From Paucibacter sp. KBW04 (GTDB lineage: Bacteria; Pseudomonadota; Gammaproteobacteria; Burkholderiales; Burkholderiaceae_C): 64,000 nt of DNA. The translations under genes were made by a program, and so were the position numbers. The DNA is taken from NCBI RefSeq assembly GCF_003852425.1, contig NZ_QAJN01000015.1:186001-250000 (forward strand), in the 5' to 3' direction. The notes beneath the pieces are model-generated. The model was not told the DNA's origin. It saw only the letters and a program-made list of their open reading frames with translations, and did not search any database. Positions 1-10,974 of this stretch are shown here, in pieces (the first letter of the stretch is position 1; every line of letters starts with the position of its first letter).

Positions 1-855
1 GCCGCCACCCGCGCCCTCGGTGTGGAAGGTGTGAATGGTGCGGCCCTTGAAGGCGGCCACCGTGTCTTCGACAAAGCCGCTTTCGTTCAAGGTGTCGCTG
101 TGGATGGCGACCTGCGTGTCTGTCGCCTCGGCCACATTCAGGCAGTTGTCAATCGCGGCGGGCGTCGTGCCCCAGTCCTCATGCAGCTTGAGGCCGATGG
201 CGCCGGCATTGATTTGCTCGTGCAAGGCCGCGGGAAGACTGGCATTGCCCTTCCCCAGAAAGCCCAGATTCATCGGAAAAGCATCGGCCGCCTGCAGCAT
301 GCGCTCGAGATGCCAGGCCCCCGGCGTGCAGGTGGTGGCAAAAGTGCCGGTGGCCGGGCCTGTGCCGCCGCCCAGCATGGTGGTGACGCCGCTGCTCAGC
401 GCCTCTTCGATCTGCTGCGGGCAGATGAAGTGGATGTGCGTGTCGATGGCGCCGGCGGTGACTATCATGCCCTCACAGGCAATCACCTCGGTGCCGGGGC
501 CGATGATGATGTCCACCCCCGGCTGGGTGTCGGGGTTGCCGGCCTTTCCGATGGCCACGATGCGGCTTTTCTTCAGGCCGATATCGGCCTTGATGATGCC
601 CCAGTGGTCGAGGATCAGGGCATTGGTTAGCACCGTATCGACGGCACCTTCGTCGCGCGTTCGCTGCGACTGCGCCATGCCGTCGCGTATGGTCTTGCCG
701 CCGCCGAACTTGACCTCCTCGCCATAGCCCCCAGCGCACAGGGTCAGGTCTTGCTCCACCTCGATGATCAGCGCCGTGTCGGCCAGGCGCAGGCGGTCGC
801 CCACGGTGGGGCCGTACATCTCGGCGTATGCGCGTCGTCCGATCTTGCTGCTCAT
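1..855 (-). CDS. ureC: Urease subunit alpha, N-terminal part (cut by window edge)
   Basis: UreC carries the dinickel centre that hydrolyses urea to ammonia and carbamate in the cytoplasm. Only the first 285 residues lie in the window; the gene runs on past position 1. Metal-site residues fall six positions after those of Klebsiella urease: His140 and His142 (DTHIHF), the lysine that is carbamylated in the family at 223 with His225 (GLKLHEDWG), His252 and His278 ([10 protein letters not shown]). The start ATG at 855-853 overlaps the ureB stop as ATGA, which implies translational coupling. It is the last visible gene of a minus-strand ureA-ureB-ureC operon. The reverse complement of 741-754 contains the repeated word GCAAGACCTGACCC, here coding for part of EQDLTL. 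Confidence 0.97.
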   Translation of the reverse strand, partial: MSSKIGRRAYAEMYGPTVGDRLRLADTALIIEVEQDLTLCAGGYGEEVKFGGGKTIRDGMAQSQRTRDEGAVDTVLTNALILDHWGIIKADIGLKKSRIVAIGKAGNPDTQPGVDIIIGPGTEVIACEGMIVTAGAIDTHIHFICPQQIEEALSSGVTTMLGGGTGPATGTFATTCTPGAWHLERMLQAADAFPMNLGFLGKGNASLPAALHEQINAGAIGLKLHEDWGTTPAAIDNCLNVAEATDTQVAIHSDTLNESGFVEDTVAAFKGRTIHTFHTEGAGGG

Positions 856-1157
856 AGCTTGCCCTGTACCAAAGCGCGAAAGCCGTAGACGATGCGATCA
901 CCACCCAGCTCCACCAACTCCACCGTGCGCTGCTGGCCCGGCTCGAAGCGCACCGCCAGGCCTGACGCGATATTCAAGCGCATGCCGCGCGCGGCCTCCT
1001 GGTCAAAGCCCAGGGCCGCGTTGGTCTCGGCAAAGTGGTAATGCGAGCCGACCTGGATGGGCCGGTCACCCTGGTTCTGCACCACCAGCGTGAGCGTGCG
1101 ACGGCCGGGGTTGAGTTCGTGTTCGCCCTCGGGGGTGAAGAGTTCGCCAGGGATCAT
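852..1157 (-). CDS. ureB: Urease subunit beta
   Basis: This 101-residue protein is the small beta subunit that packs with UreA and UreC in the urease trimer. It begins MIPGELF, as UreB proteins usually do, and contains the family segment [10 protein letters not shown]. The start at 1157 is preferred over the in-frame ATG at 1163 because the AAGGTG ribosome-binding site is then eight bases upstream; with 1163 it would be only two bases away. The stop TGA overlaps the ureC start. The gap to the ureA stop is 16 bases, so the three genes are surely one transcript. Length is normal for the unfused bacterial form. Confidence 0.96.
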   Translation of the reverse strand: MIPGELFTPEGEHELNPGRRTLTLVVQNQGDRPIQVGSHYHFAETNAALGFDQEAARGMRLNIASGLAVRFEPGQQRTVELVELGGDRIVYGFRALVQGKL

Positions 1158-1173
1158 GTTCATCTCACCTTGT

Positions 1174-1476
1174 TCAGACAATGGGTTGATGCACGGTGAC
1201 GAGCTTGGTGCCATCGGGGAAGGTGGCTTCGACCTGGATGTCGGCAATCATCTCGGCCACGCCTTCCATCACATCGGCACGGCTCAGCACATTGCGCCCC
1301 TCGCTCATCAGCTGGGCCACGGTCTTGCCGTCGCGCGCGCCTTCCATCACGGCCGCGCTGATGAAGGCCACGGCCTCCGGGTAGTTGAGCTTGAGCCCAC
1401 GCGCACGGCGGCGCTCGGCCAGCAAGGCGGCGGTAAAGATCAGGAGCTTGTCCTTCTCCCTGGGAGTCAGTTCCAT
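1174..1476 (-). CDS. ureA: Urease subunit gamma
   Basis: This 100-residue protein begins [20 protein letters not shown] and ends with the [13 protein letters not shown] segment, both typical of UreA at its normal length. It is the first gene of the minus-strand ureABC block. The accessory gene ureD, which commonly sits directly upstream of ureA in related bacteria, is not here; a ureD gene lies 32 kb away at 33605-34501. Only 60 bases separate the ureA start from the divergent sensor kinase gene, so the two promoters must overlap or the region must be controlled jointly. The reading frame stays open far upstream on the minus strand, but that is a GC-rich shadow of the kinase gene. Confidence 0.96.
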   Translation of the reverse strand: MELTPREKDKLLIFTAALLAERRRARGLKLNYPEAVAFISAAVMEGARDGKTVAQLMSEGRNVLSRADVMEGVAEMIADIQVEATFPDGTKLVTVHQPIV

Positions 1477-1536
1477 GGCTTGGCCCAAAGTTGCTTGAAG
1501 CCAATGTAGCAAGCCCCGTGCCGCCCCAGGCATGAA

Positions 1537-4500
1537 ATGTGCGTTGAAGCAGAGATGGAAGCCCAGGCCCTCAATCCCGCCACTGCCGACGCGCCCCAGC
1601 ACGTCATCAAGATCCGGCGCGACTACAACGCCTGGGTGGCCAGCGAGACCTTGGAGGACTATGCCCTGCGCTTTGCCCCGCAGCGCTTTCGCCGCTGGTC
1701 GCTGGGGCGGGTGGCCAATACCGCGTTTGGGGCGGCATCTTTTTTGATTCTGGAGGCCGTCGGCGCCACGCTCTTGCTGCAATACGGCTGGGCCAATGCC
1801 TTTTGGGCGATTCTGGCCACCGGCGCCATCATCTTTGCGGCCGGGGTGCCGATCAGCGTCTATGCGGCTCGCTACGGGGTGGATATGGATTTGCTGAGCC
1901 GTGGTGCGGGCTTTGGATACATCGGCTCCACCCTCACCTCGCTGATCTACGCCAGCTTCACCTTCATCTTCTTCGCGCTGGAGGCCGCCGTGATGGCCTA
2001 CGCCCTGGACCTGGCGCTGGACATCCCGCCGCGCTGGGGCTATTTGATCTGCGCCCTGCTGGTGATCCCGTTGGTGACGCACGGCGTCTCGGCCATCAGC
2101 CGTTTGCAGCTCTGGACCCAGCCGCTGTGGCTGGCCCTGCTGATCCTGCCCTACCTCTACCTGCTGGTGCGCGCGCCTGCGGCCAGCGCCAGCTTCACGG
2201 GCATCACGCACCAAGTTGGTCTGCAATCGGGCACGGCCGGCTTCGATCTGCGCTTCTTTGGTGCGGCGCTGACGGTGGGCATCGCCTTGATCACCCAGAT
2301 GGGCGAGCAGGCCGACTATCTGCGCTTCATGCCCCAGCAAACGCCAGCCAACAAAAAGCGCTGGTGGGCCGCCGTGCTGATCGGTGGGCCGGGCTGGGTG
2401 ATTTTGGGCGTGCTCAAGATGCTGGGCGGCGCCTTGCTGGCCTGGCTGGCCATCAGCCATGCCGTGCCGCTGGAGCGGGCGGTGGACCCGAACCAGATGT
2501 ATCTGGCGGCCTATGAGCTGATCTTCCCCAACTACGGCTGGGCGGTGGCGGCCACGGCCTTGTTCGTGTTTGTCTCGCAGCTGAAGATCAATGTCACCAA
2601 TGCCTATGCGGGCTCGCTGGCCTGGAGCAATTTCTTCTCGCGCCTGACCCATAGCCATCCAGGTCGAGTCGTCTGGGTGGTGTTCAACACCGTGATCGCT
2701 TTTGTTTTGATGGAGATGAATGTCTTCGCCGCCCTGGGCGAGGTGCTGGGCCTGTTCTCCAATATCGCCATCGCCTGGATCATGGCGGTGGTGGCCGATC
2801 TGGTGATCAACAAGCCGCTAGGCCTCTCGCCCCCAGGCATCGAGTTCAATCGCGCTTATCTCTACGACATCAACCCGGTCGGTGTGGGCGCCATGGCCCT
2901 GGCCTCGCTGCTCTCGGTCAGCGCGCATCTGGGCCTTTTCGGGCCCATGGCCCAGGCCTTCTCGGCCTTGATCGCCATGAGCACCGCCCTGCTCACCGCG
3001 CCCCTGATCGCCTGGGCCACCAAGGGCCGCTACTACCTTGCACGCCAAGACGAGGATGGCAGCTATGCCCGCCTGCAAGCCACCCGCCAATGCGTGATCT
3101 GCGCGCGCGAGTACGAGGGCCCGGACATGGCCCATTGCCCCGCCTACCAAGGCCCCATCTGCTCCTTGTGCTGCACCCTGGACGCGCGCTGCGGCGATCT
3201 GTGCAAGCCGCAGGCTCGGCTGGCCGAGCAATGGTCTGCGGCCCTGCGCGCCCTGCTGCCGCGCCGCGTCTGGCCCTACCTGGAAATGGGCCTGGCCCAC
3301 TATCTGCTGCTAATGCTCTTGGCCGCGCCCTTGCTGGCGGCCCTGGTCGCGGTGATAGGCCTGCACGAGAGTTTTCTGCGGGTCTACCTCACGCTCTTGC
3401 TGATCGCCGGCATCACCACCTGGTGGTTGGTGCTAGCAAATCAAAGCCGCGCCGTGGCACAAGAAGAATCCAAGCGCCAGACCCAGGCCTTGATGCGCGA
3501 AATCGCCTCACACCGCCGCACCGACGAGGCCTTGCAGGCGGCGCGTCAACAGGCCGACCAGGCCAATCAGGCCAAGAGCCGCTACATCAGCGCCATCAGC
3601 CACGAGTTGCGCACGCCGCTGAACAGCATCCTCGGCTATGCCCAGCTGATGGCCGAAGACCAGCAGCTGCCCGCCCACCGCAAGCAGGCGGTGCAGGTGA
3701 TCAAGCGCAGCGGCGAGCATCTGCTCTCGCTGATCGACGGCACGCTGGACATCGCCCGCATAGAGGCCGGCAAACTCTCCCTGGCCCCCGGCCCCATGCA
3801 GTTTGCCGACGGCATGCACGAGCTGGCCGAGATGTTCGAGCCGCAAGCGGCGGCCAAGGGCTTGCAGTTCCGCTTCGAGATCCAGGGCACGTTGCCCGAG
3901 TGGGTGCGGGCGGACGACAAACGGGTGCGGCAGATCTTGATCAACCTGATCGGCAATGCCATCAAGTTCACCCCACGCGGCAGCGTCACCCTGCGCGCCC
4001 GCCACGCCCGCGAGATGGCCACCATCGAAATCGAGGACAGCGGCCCCGGCCTGAGCCACGATGAGCTGGCCCGCATCTTCGAGCCCTTCACCCGCGGCGA
4101 CAACAGCGCCAGCGCTGCGGCGCCCGGCGCCGGCCTGGGCCTGACGATTGCGAAGATGCTGACCGACTTGATGGGCGGCGAGTTGAGCGCGCGCAGTACG
4201 CCGGGTCAGGGTGCGACCTTTGTCGTTCGCCTCTTCCTGCCCGAGTTGCATGACCTGAACCAGGGCAAGCGGCTCACCCACAGAGTTCTGAAACGCAGGG
4301 GCTATGCCGGCGAGCGCCGCCGCATCCTGCTGGTGGACAACGAGGAGGCCGACCGCTGTTTGCTGAGCGAGCTGCTGCAGCCCCTGGGCTTTGAGCTGCG
4401 CAGCGCCGCCAGCGGCCACGATGCCCTGGACCTTTTGGCAAGCGGCTACCGGCCCGACGCCGTGCTGATGGACCTGGCCATGCCCGGCATCGACGGCTGG

Positions 4501-4959
4501 GCAACGATCTTGCGCCTGCGCCAGCTCTACCAGGAGCTTTACCGCGGCAAGCAGCCCCTGCCCCAGATCGCCGTCGTCTCCGCCAATGCCTTCGAGAAAG
4601 GCCAGGAGAACGCCGCCGGCATCCAGGCCGAGGACTTCATCTTGAAACCGGTGCGCCACCCCGAGTTGCTGGACTGGCTGGGCCAACGCCTGGGCTTGCA
4701 ATGGTTGGCGGATGAAGCCCTTGAGCCACAGCCTGCCGTGGTCACGCTAGCAAGACCTGACCCCACGCAATTGCTTGAACTCAAACAAGCCTTGAGCCTG
4801 GGCTATCTGCGCGGCGTCTTGCAGCAGCTGGAGAAGATCGAGCAAGCCGAGCCCGCGCTGCAGGCCTGGTGCGAGCGCGCCCGCGGCCTGGCACGGCAGT
4901 TCCAGTTTGAAGCCATCAGTGACTTGCTGAACCAAGAGGATGCAAGCCATGTGGGATGA
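1537..4959 (+). CDS. NCS1-like permease fused to hybrid histidine kinase/receiver
   Basis: This 1140-residue membrane protein joins a transporter-like sensor to a hybrid histidine kinase. Residues about 25-500 hold roughly a dozen hydrophobic segments and resemble nucleobase:cation symporter-1 permeases. Residues 519-556 form a Cys-rich linker (C519, C522, C534, C542, C545, C546, C552, C556) that could bind a metal. Two further membrane segments lie near 585-635, followed by a coiled-coil stretch. The kinase has H689 in SHELRTP, N807, the D834-S-G-P-G box and a GLGLT box. A receiver domain follows at about 928-1053 with D979 and K1037. The start is uncertain: ATG 1537 has AGG six bases upstream, while ATG 1555 is also possible. 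It overlaps the response regulator gene downstream and diverges from ureA. Ligand unknown; urea, purines or allantoin-type compounds are guesses from context. Confidence 0.88.
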   Translation: MCVEAEMEAQALNPATADAPQHVIKIRRDYNAWVASETLEDYALRFAPQRFRRWSLGRVANTAFGAASFLILEAVGATLLLQYGWANAFWAILATGAIIFAAGVPISVYAARYGVDMDLLSRGAGFGYIGSTLTSLIYASFTFIFFALEAAVMAYALDLALDIPPRWGYLICALLVIPLVTHGVSAISRLQLWTQPLWLALLILPYLYLLVRAPAASASFTGITHQVGLQSGTAGFDLRFFGAALTVGIALITQMGEQADYLRFMPQQTPANKKRWWAAVLIGGPGWVILGVLKMLGGALLAWLAISHAVPLERAVDPNQMYLAAYELIFPNYGWAVAATALFVFVSQLKINVTNAYAGSLAWSNFFSRLTHSHPGRVVWVVFNTVIAFVLMEMNVFAALGEVLGLFSNIAIAWIMAVVADLVINKPLGLSPPGIEFNRAYLYDINPVGVGAMALASLLSVSAHLGLFGPMAQAFSALIAMSTALLTAPLIAWATKGRYYLARQDEDGSYARLQATRQCVICAREYEGPDMAHCPAYQGPICSLCCTLDARCGDLCKPQARLAEQWSAALRALLPRRVWPYLEMGLAHYLLLMLLAAPLLAALVAVIGLHESFLRVYLTLLLIAGITTWWLVLANQSRAVAQEESKRQTQALMREIASHRRTDEALQAARQQADQANQAKSRYISAISHELRTPLNSILGYAQLMAEDQQLPAHRKQAVQVIKRSGEHLLSLIDGTLDIARIEAGKLSLAPGPMQFADGMHELAEMFEPQAAAKGLQFRFEIQGTLPEWVRADDKRVRQILINLIGNAIKFTPRGSVTLRARHAREMATIEIEDSGPGLSHDELARIFEPFTRGDNSASAAAPGAGLGLTIAKMLTDLMGGELSARSTPGQGATFVVRLFLPELHDLNQGKRLTHRVLKRRGYAGERRRILLVDNEEADRCLLSELLQPLGFELRSAASGHDALDLLASGYRPDAVLMDLAMPGIDGWATILRLRQLYQELYRGKQPLPQIAVVSANAFEKGQENAAGIQAEDFILKPVRHPELLDWLGQRLGLQWLADEALEPQPAVVTLARPDPTQLLELKQALSLGYLRGVLQQLEKIEQAEPALQAWCERARGLARQFQFEAISDLLNQEDASHVG

Positions 4960-5917
4960 AGGCATGAGCACAGGGCTGGTACTCATCGTCGACGATGTGC
5001 CCGACAACCTGGCCGTGCTGCACGACGCCCTGGATGAATCCGGCTACACCGTGCTGGTGGCCACCAGCGGCGCGGCCGCCCTGCAGCGCGCCGCTCAGGC
5101 CTTGCCGCAGATCGTCTTGCTGGACGCGATGATGCCGGGCATGGACGGCTTTGAGGTGGCGCGCCGCCTCAAGGCCGAGCCGGCCACGGCGCATATCCCC
5201 ATCATCTTCATGACCGGTCTGACCGAGACCGAGCACCTGGTCGCCGCCCTGGCCGCCGGCGGGGTCGACTATGTGACCAAGCCCATCAAGCCCAAGGAGG
5301 TGCTGGCCCGCATGCAAGTGCATCTACGCGGCGCCCGCCAGGTGCAGCAAAGCCGGAACGCCCTGGATGCCTTCGGCTACGCCAGCATCACCGTGCGCGC
5401 CAGCGATGGCCGGCTGATGTGGCAAACCCCTTTGGCCCGCGAGCTGCTGCAGAGCTATTACGGCCATCTGGACCCGCGCCCCGACCATGCCCCGCAGCCC
5501 TTGCTGGACTGGCTGCAGCGCCATCTGCCTGCCGCCCTGGTGCAGGGCATCGAGCCGCCGCGCCTGATCGCCGAGCTGGGCGCGCGCCGACTGGCATTTA
5601 GCCTGCACCAGCAGCTCAGCGACGAGGAGGGCCGCAACGACGACTGGCTGATCGTCATGCGCGAAAGCTCGGACGCGGCCGTCATCGACTCCATGACCCT
5701 GGCCTTCAAGCTCACCGCCCGCGAGGCCGAGGTGCTGTACTGGGTCATCAAGGGCAAGATCAACCGCGACATCGCCGACATCCTCGGCGCCAGCCCCGCC
5801 ACGGTGAAAAAGCATCTGGAACGCATCCACGCCAAGCTGGGCGTGGAGACCCGCACGGCCGCCGCCGCCATGGCCTTGAGCCGCATGCGGGGCTTGCACC
5901 CGCAGTGGGAGATTTGA
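4949..5917 (+). CDS. Response regulator, receiver plus LuxR-type HTH
   Basis: This 322-residue protein has an N-terminal receiver (DD pair at 15-16, phospho-acceptor D59 in LLDAMMPG, K111 in TKPIKP), a middle stretch of about 120 residues without an obvious name, and a C-terminal LuxR/FixJ DNA-binding domain (LTAREAEVLYW through ATVKKHLERIHAKLGV). It is the likely partner of the preceding kinase, whose last codons it overlaps. The ATG at 4949 is chosen because AGAGG lies nine bases upstream; 4940 and 4964 are alternatives. Its target genes are not shown by sequence, but the neighbouring ureABC and the downstream sqr block are the natural candidates. Confidence 0.93.
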   Translation: MWDEGMSTGLVLIVDDVPDNLAVLHDALDESGYTVLVATSGAAALQRAAQALPQIVLLDAMMPGMDGFEVARRLKAEPATAHIPIIFMTGLTETEHLVAALAAGGVDYVTKPIKPKEVLARMQVHLRGARQVQQSRNALDAFGYASITVRASDGRLMWQTPLARELLQSYYGHLDPRPDHAPQPLLDWLQRHLPAALVQGIEPPRLIAELGARRLAFSLHQQLSDEEGRNDDWLIVMRESSDAAVIDSMTLAFKLTAREAEVLYWVIKGKINRDIADILGASPATVKKHLERIHAKLGVETRTAAAAMALSRMRGLHPQWEI

Positions 5918-5979
5918 GGCGGGTCCAGCAAAGCTTGCGGAGTCCCGTTCATTCTGTATTTAACTGATTGCGCAAATAA

Positions 5980-7326
<1,347 letters not shown>

Positions 7327-7478
7327 GCCCGGCAATGGGCCGAGCGAGACCTTTTGCGAAGCCTCGGTAGTTTCCCGCGTAAACAGCCCAGTACCACCAC
7401 CCGGCAAGCGCTGCGCGCAAGATAGGGCTCACACAAGCCCGCGCAGCGTTTGACGACGGGCACGCCAGGAGACAGGCC

Positions 7479-8111
7479 ATGCAAAAAGCTGACGACAAGT
7501 CCTTTGTGCCCATCCACGCGCTTGAGACCAGCGCATGCGATGAGTCCCCCGGCACGGTGCCCAAACAGAATCTGCCGCTGGTGCGGCGGGAGTTCCTCAA
7601 GGGCTCGGGTCTCTTGATGGGGACGCTGGCCCTGGGCTCGGTGCTGGCCTCACTGGCACCGTCCACCGCCTGGGCCTTGGAGCTCAAGACCCTCAGCAGC
7701 GAGGAGGGTCAGGTCTTGATGGCCATGGGCCGAGTGCTCTACCCGCACAAGAAATTGCCCGATGCCGTCTACGCCTTGCTGGCCAAGGACCTGGATGCCA
7801 AGGCCGCTGCCGACCCGGCCAGCGCCAAGATTTTGCGTGCCGGCATCGCGCAGCTGAAGGAGCAGGGCTTTGTGCGCGGCAATGCGGGCCAGCGCCTGGG
7901 CATCGTCAAGGCGATCGAGGGCGAGCCCTTTTTCAATCTGGTGCGCGGCCAATGCATCACCTCGCTCTACGACAACGATATGGCCTTCGCCGTCTTCGGC
8001 TACCCCGGCTCGGCCTGGGAGAAAGGCGGCTACATCACCCGTGGTTTTCAGGACCTCAAATGGCTGCCGGCCCCGCCGCTTGAAGCGAGCCCACCGCCCT
8101 ATTTCGGCTGA
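7479..8111 (+). CDS. Tat-exported Gluconate_2-dh3-type small subunit
   Basis: This 210-residue protein has a long N-terminal tail, a twin-arginine motif RREFLKG at 36-42, a hydrophobic stretch and an A-x-A-like cleavage area near PSTAWALE. The rest looks like the gluconate 2-dehydrogenase subunit 3 family, the small partner of membrane or periplasmic GMC oxidoreductases. The partner gene follows 36 bases later. In this class the FAD subunit lacks its own signal and is carried across the membrane by the small subunit, which fits here because only this protein has a Tat signal. AGGAGA precedes the start. No cytochrome c subunit gene is adjacent. Confidence 0.88.
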   Translation: MQKADDKSFVPIHALETSACDESPGTVPKQNLPLVRREFLKGSGLLMGTLALGSVLASLAPSTAWALELKTLSSEEGQVLMAMGRVLYPHKKLPDAVYALLAKDLDAKAAADPASAKILRAGIAQLKEQGFVRGNAGQRLGIVKAIEGEPFFNLVRGQCITSLYDNDMAFAVFGYPGSAWEKGGYITRGFQDLKWLPAPPLEASPPPYFG

Positions 8112-8147
8112 AGCCCTGCGCAACAAGAAGATCACGGAGACAAGACC

Positions 8148-9716
8148 ATGGCAAAGATCGCATACGACGACGACAGCGCCGTCCTCATCATCGGCTCCGG
8201 CGCGGGCGGTGGCACCCTGGCCAATGAGTTGTGCCAGAAAGGCATCAAGGTCATCGTGCTGGAGGCGGGGGCACTGCAGAGCAGCGCCAGCTTCATCAAC
8301 GATGAATGGAAGAGCTTCAGCCAGCTGGCCTGGTTGGACCCACGCACCACCTCGGGCACCTGGCGGGTGGCCAAGGACTTTGCCGGCCTGCCGGCCTGGA
8401 TCTGCAAGACCGTGGGTGGCACCACCACCCATTGGGCCGGGGCCTCGCTGCGCTTTCAAGCCCATGAGCTGAAGGCGCGCACGACTTATGGCGAGATTGC
8501 CGGCGCCAATCTGATGGACTGGCCGCTCACCCTGGACGAACTGGCGCCTTATTACAGCCGCGCCGAGGACAAGATGGGCGTGACCCGCACCCATGGCATC
8601 CCTGGCCTGCCGGGCAATAACAATTTCAAGGTCATGTATGCCGGGGCCAAGAAGCTGGGCTACAAAGAGGTCAACACCGGCAATATGGCCATCAACAGCC
8701 AGCCGCGCGATGACCGGGGCCGCTGCATGCAGCTGGGCTTTTGCTTCCAGGGCTGCAAGAGCGGCGCCAAATGGAGCACGCTCTACACCGAGCTGCCCAA
8801 GGCCGAGAAAACCGGGCTGATGGATCTGCGCCCCGAGAGCCATGTGAGCCGCATCGAGCATGACGAGAAAGGCCGCGTCAACGCCGTCGTCTACTTCGAC
8901 AAAGAAGGCAAGGCCCAGCGACAAAAGGCCCGCATCGTCTGCGTGGCGGGCAACTCGATCGAGACTCCCCGGCTCTTGCTCTTGTCCGCCTCCAATCTCT
9001 TCAAGGACGGCCTGGCCAACTCCTCCGGCCAGGTGGGGCGCAATTACATGCGCCATATGACGGGCTCGGTCTATGCCCAGTTCAAGCAGCCTGTGCATAT
9101 GTATCGGGGCACCACCATGGCCGGTGTGATCCGCGACGAGGGCGGGCACGACACCCGGCGCGGCTTTGCCGGTGGCTATGAGATGGAGACCCTGTCGCTA
9201 GGCATTCCCTTCATGGCCGCCTTTCTGAACCCCGGCGGCTGGGGTGCGGACTTTGCCGGCTGGATGGACAACTACACCCACTTGGCCGGCATGTGGTTGG
9301 TGGGCGAGGACATGCCGCGCGAGAGCAATCGCATCACGCTCAACAGCAATGTCAAAGACCGCTGGGGCAATGCCGCGCCCAATGTGCATTTCGACGATCA
9401 CCCCAATGACATCGCCATGCGCGAGCATGCCTTCACCCAGGGCCAGCGCGTTTACGAGGCGGCCGGGGCGATCAAGAGCTTCCGCACCCCGCCCTACCCC
9501 TCCACCCACAATCTAGGCACCTGCCGCATGGGCGCCTCGGCCAAGACCAGCGTTTGCAATGCCTATGGCCAGACGCATGACATCGCCAATCTCTTCATCT
9601 CGGACGGCAGCCAGTTCACCACCGGTGGGGCCGAGAACCCCACGCTGACCATCGTCACCCTGGCCATCAGGCAGGCCGAGTACATCGCCAAGCAGATGGC
9701 GGCACGCTCAATTTGA
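8148..9716 (+). CDS. GMC family oxidoreductase, FAD subunit
   Basis: This 522-residue flavoprotein has the FAD-binding loop GSGAGGG at 16-22, and a C-terminal GMC_oxred_C region with the catalytic histidine in STHNLGTCRMG near 452 and the second conserved residue in GGAENPTLTI. It probably oxidises an alcohol or sugar group of an unknown substrate in the periplasm, partnered with the preceding Tat subunit. Length and motifs resemble bacterial gluconate, sorbitol or fructose dehydrogenase large subunits. The start ATG follows a GGAGA site. Electron acceptor is not visible; the missing cytochrome subunit suggests another acceptor or an unlinked gene. Confidence 0.9.
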   Translation: MAKIAYDDDSAVLIIGSGAGGGTLANELCQKGIKVIVLEAGALQSSASFINDEWKSFSQLAWLDPRTTSGTWRVAKDFAGLPAWICKTVGGTTTHWAGASLRFQAHELKARTTYGEIAGANLMDWPLTLDELAPYYSRAEDKMGVTRTHGIPGLPGNNNFKVMYAGAKKLGYKEVNTGNMAINSQPRDDRGRCMQLGFCFQGCKSGAKWSTLYTELPKAEKTGLMDLRPESHVSRIEHDEKGRVNAVVYFDKEGKAQRQKARIVCVAGNSIETPRLLLLSASNLFKDGLANSSGQVGRNYMRHMTGSVYAQFKQPVHMYRGTTMAGVIRDEGGHDTRRGFAGGYEMETLSLGIPFMAAFLNPGGWGADFAGWMDNYTHLAGMWLVGEDMPRESNRITLNSNVKDRWGNAAPNVHFDDHPNDIAMREHAFTQGQRVYEAAGAIKSFRTPPYPSTHNLGTCRMGASAKTSVCNAYGQTHDIANLFISDGSQFTTGGAENPTLTIVTLAIRQAEYIAKQMAARSI

Positions 9717-9728
9717 AAGGAGTGGAGC

Positions 9729-10109
9729 ATGTGCGAGTTCTTCGTCAAAGCCGACCCCATCCAGTACGAGCAACGCGCGCGCAGCGTGCGCATCCACGGC
9801 GTGCTGACCAGCTTGCGGCTGGAGAATATGGTCTGGGACATCCTGGCCGAGATGGCCGAGCAAGAAGGCTGCACCACCAATGCCTTGATTGCCACCTTTC
9901 ACGATGAGATCCTGGCGCATCGCGGCGAGGTGCCCAACTTCGCCTCCTTTCTGCGCGTGACCTGCATGCGCCATCTGCGCCGCAGCCTGCAAACGGCCGA
10001 GAAGGCCCTGGAGGACAGCAAGCGCGCCGAGGGGGAGCCGCTGCCGCCCAGGCTGGCCGTGGTGGCGGACCTCGGCAACGGCAACACCATCAAACGGAGC
10101 GCCGCATGA
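9729..10109 (+). CDS. Ribbon-helix-helix domain protein
   Basis: This 126-residue protein resembles the small RHH_4-type proteins (RSVRIHGVLTSLRLENMVWDIL followed by a helix-rich region with LIATFHDEILAHRG). Such proteins are predicted DNA binders but their targets are unknown. It follows the GMC gene by 12 bases with an AAAGGAG site and its stop overlaps the start of gloA as ATGA, so it belongs to the same transcript. The last 30 residues are charged and look unstructured. It may autoregulate the operon, but no operator could be recognised. Confidence 0.8.
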   Translation: MCEFFVKADPIQYEQRARSVRIHGVLTSLRLENMVWDILAEMAEQEGCTTNALIATFHDEILAHRGEVPNFASFLRVTCMRHLRRSLQTAEKALEDSKRAEGEPLPPRLAVVADLGNGNTIKRSAA

Positions 10110-10645
10110 GTTTTGGCAGCGAGCAAGAGCCGGGCGTCAGCGCGCAGCCCGACGCCCTCACCCGTGGCTTTGTCTTCAACCACAGCATGTTGCGGGTCAA
10201 GGACCCGGCCCTGGCCCTGGACTTTTACAGCCGCGTGCTGGGCCTGCGCCTGCTGCGCAAACTGGACTTCCCCGAGATGCAGTTCTCGCTCTACTTTCTG
10301 GCCCAGGCCGTGATCGCCGAGGGCGCGCCGCAGGACCCGGGCGAGCGCACGGCCTGGACCTTCTCGCAACGCGGCGTGCTGGAGCTGACCCATAACTGGG
10401 GCAGCGAAACGCAGGCCGACTTCAGTTATCACAACGGCAACACCCAGCCCCAGGGCTTTGGCCACCTCTGCTTCTCGGTGCCCGATCTGGACGCCGCGGT
10501 GGCCTGGTTCGACCAGCAGCAAGTGCCTTACGTCAAACGCCCGGAGCAGGGCAAGATGAAGGACGTGGCCTTCATCAAAGACCCGGATGGCTATTGGATA
10601 GAGATCATCGAGCCCGCCCGGCTCAAGCAGCTCGGGCGGCAATAA
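10106..10645 (+). CDS. gloA: Lactoylglutathione lyase (glyoxalase I)
   Basis: This 179-residue enzyme converts the hemithioacetal of methylglyoxal and glutathione to lactoylglutathione. The four metal ligands of the family are in place: H26 (FNHSMLRV), E93 (LELTHNWG), H120 (GFGHLCFSV) and E166 (YWIEIIEP). It is the single-domain form of normal length. The start overlaps the preceding RHH gene. Its stop codon is followed with no gap by the palindromic element at 10646-10804, which probably serves as the end of the transcript. Confidence 0.95.
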   Translation: MSFGSEQEPGVSAQPDALTRGFVFNHSMLRVKDPALALDFYSRVLGLRLLRKLDFPEMQFSLYFLAQAVIAEGAPQDPGERTAWTFSQRGVLELTHNWGSETQADFSYHNGNTQPQGFGHLCFSVPDLDAAVAWFDQQQVPYVKRPEQGKMKDVAFIKDPDGYWIEIIEPARLKQLGRQ

Positions 10646-10804
10646 GAACTTATCCGCAAATAGCCGGGGTCGGCTGGCGGACGATTTGAACGCAGGGCTG
10701 CGTTGCAAATCCTCGCGATACCTTTGGGTATCGCTGTGGTTTGCGCCTTGCTCTGCATCCAAATCGCCTCGCCATCCTCAACCCTGCTATTCACGGACAA
10801 GTTC
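10646..10804. repeat. Palindromic element E1 (terminal inverted repeats plus hairpin core)
   Basis: The element begins on the base after the gloA stop. Its ends, GAACTTATCCGCAAATAGC (10646-10664) and the reverse complement of 10786-10804, agree at 16 of 19 bases. Inside, 10697-10751 holds a hairpin with stem GCGATACC/GGTATCGC flanked by CTGCGTTGC and GCGCCTTGC. The same core is found at 59302-59356 with 48 of 55 bases identical, and in weaker form at 53019-53256. It carries no open frame of its own. I cannot name the family; MITE-like or REP-like describes it. Confidence 0.8.
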
Positions 10805-10827
10805 GAAGCCACAAAGCCCCCCTTCAT

Positions 10828-10850
10828 TGCAAATGCGATTCATTCGCATT
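10828..10850. promoter_or_regulatory. Fur-box-like palindrome
   Basis: The stretch TTGCAAATGCGATTCATTCG and following bases contains AATGCGA-TTCAT-TCGCATT, an inverted repeat close to Fur boxes of betaproteobacteria. It lies about 125 bases upstream of the small gene at 10975 and the DUF2325 gene, which is a genomic setting often linked to iron supply. Binding is inferred. Confidence 0.55.
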
Positions 10851-10974
10851 AAACTAGTTTCTCACCGCGAATCCCGGAACAGCCAGCCTCCTGCCCGCCA
10901 GCTCCAGCCCTTGCACCTCTCCGATACGGAGGTGTGCGCAGGCTTAGCCGGCTCGCTCTGGAGGCTTTGCATTC

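Noticed and set aside
1481-1497. TTGGCCCAAAGTTGCT between ureA and the kinase gene as a sigma-54 promoter
   Set aside because: The GG and GC pairs are nine rather than ten bases apart and the -24 block lacks CACG.
1174-2658. Long minus-strand frame continuing upstream of ureA through the kinase gene
   Set aside because: GC-rich codon use of the kinase leaves the opposite strand open; the peptide is low in complexity and ureA proper starts at 1476.
5918-5945. Possible terminator after the response regulator gene
   Set aside because: The stem CGGGTCC/GGAGTCCCG needs a bulge and has no T-run after it.
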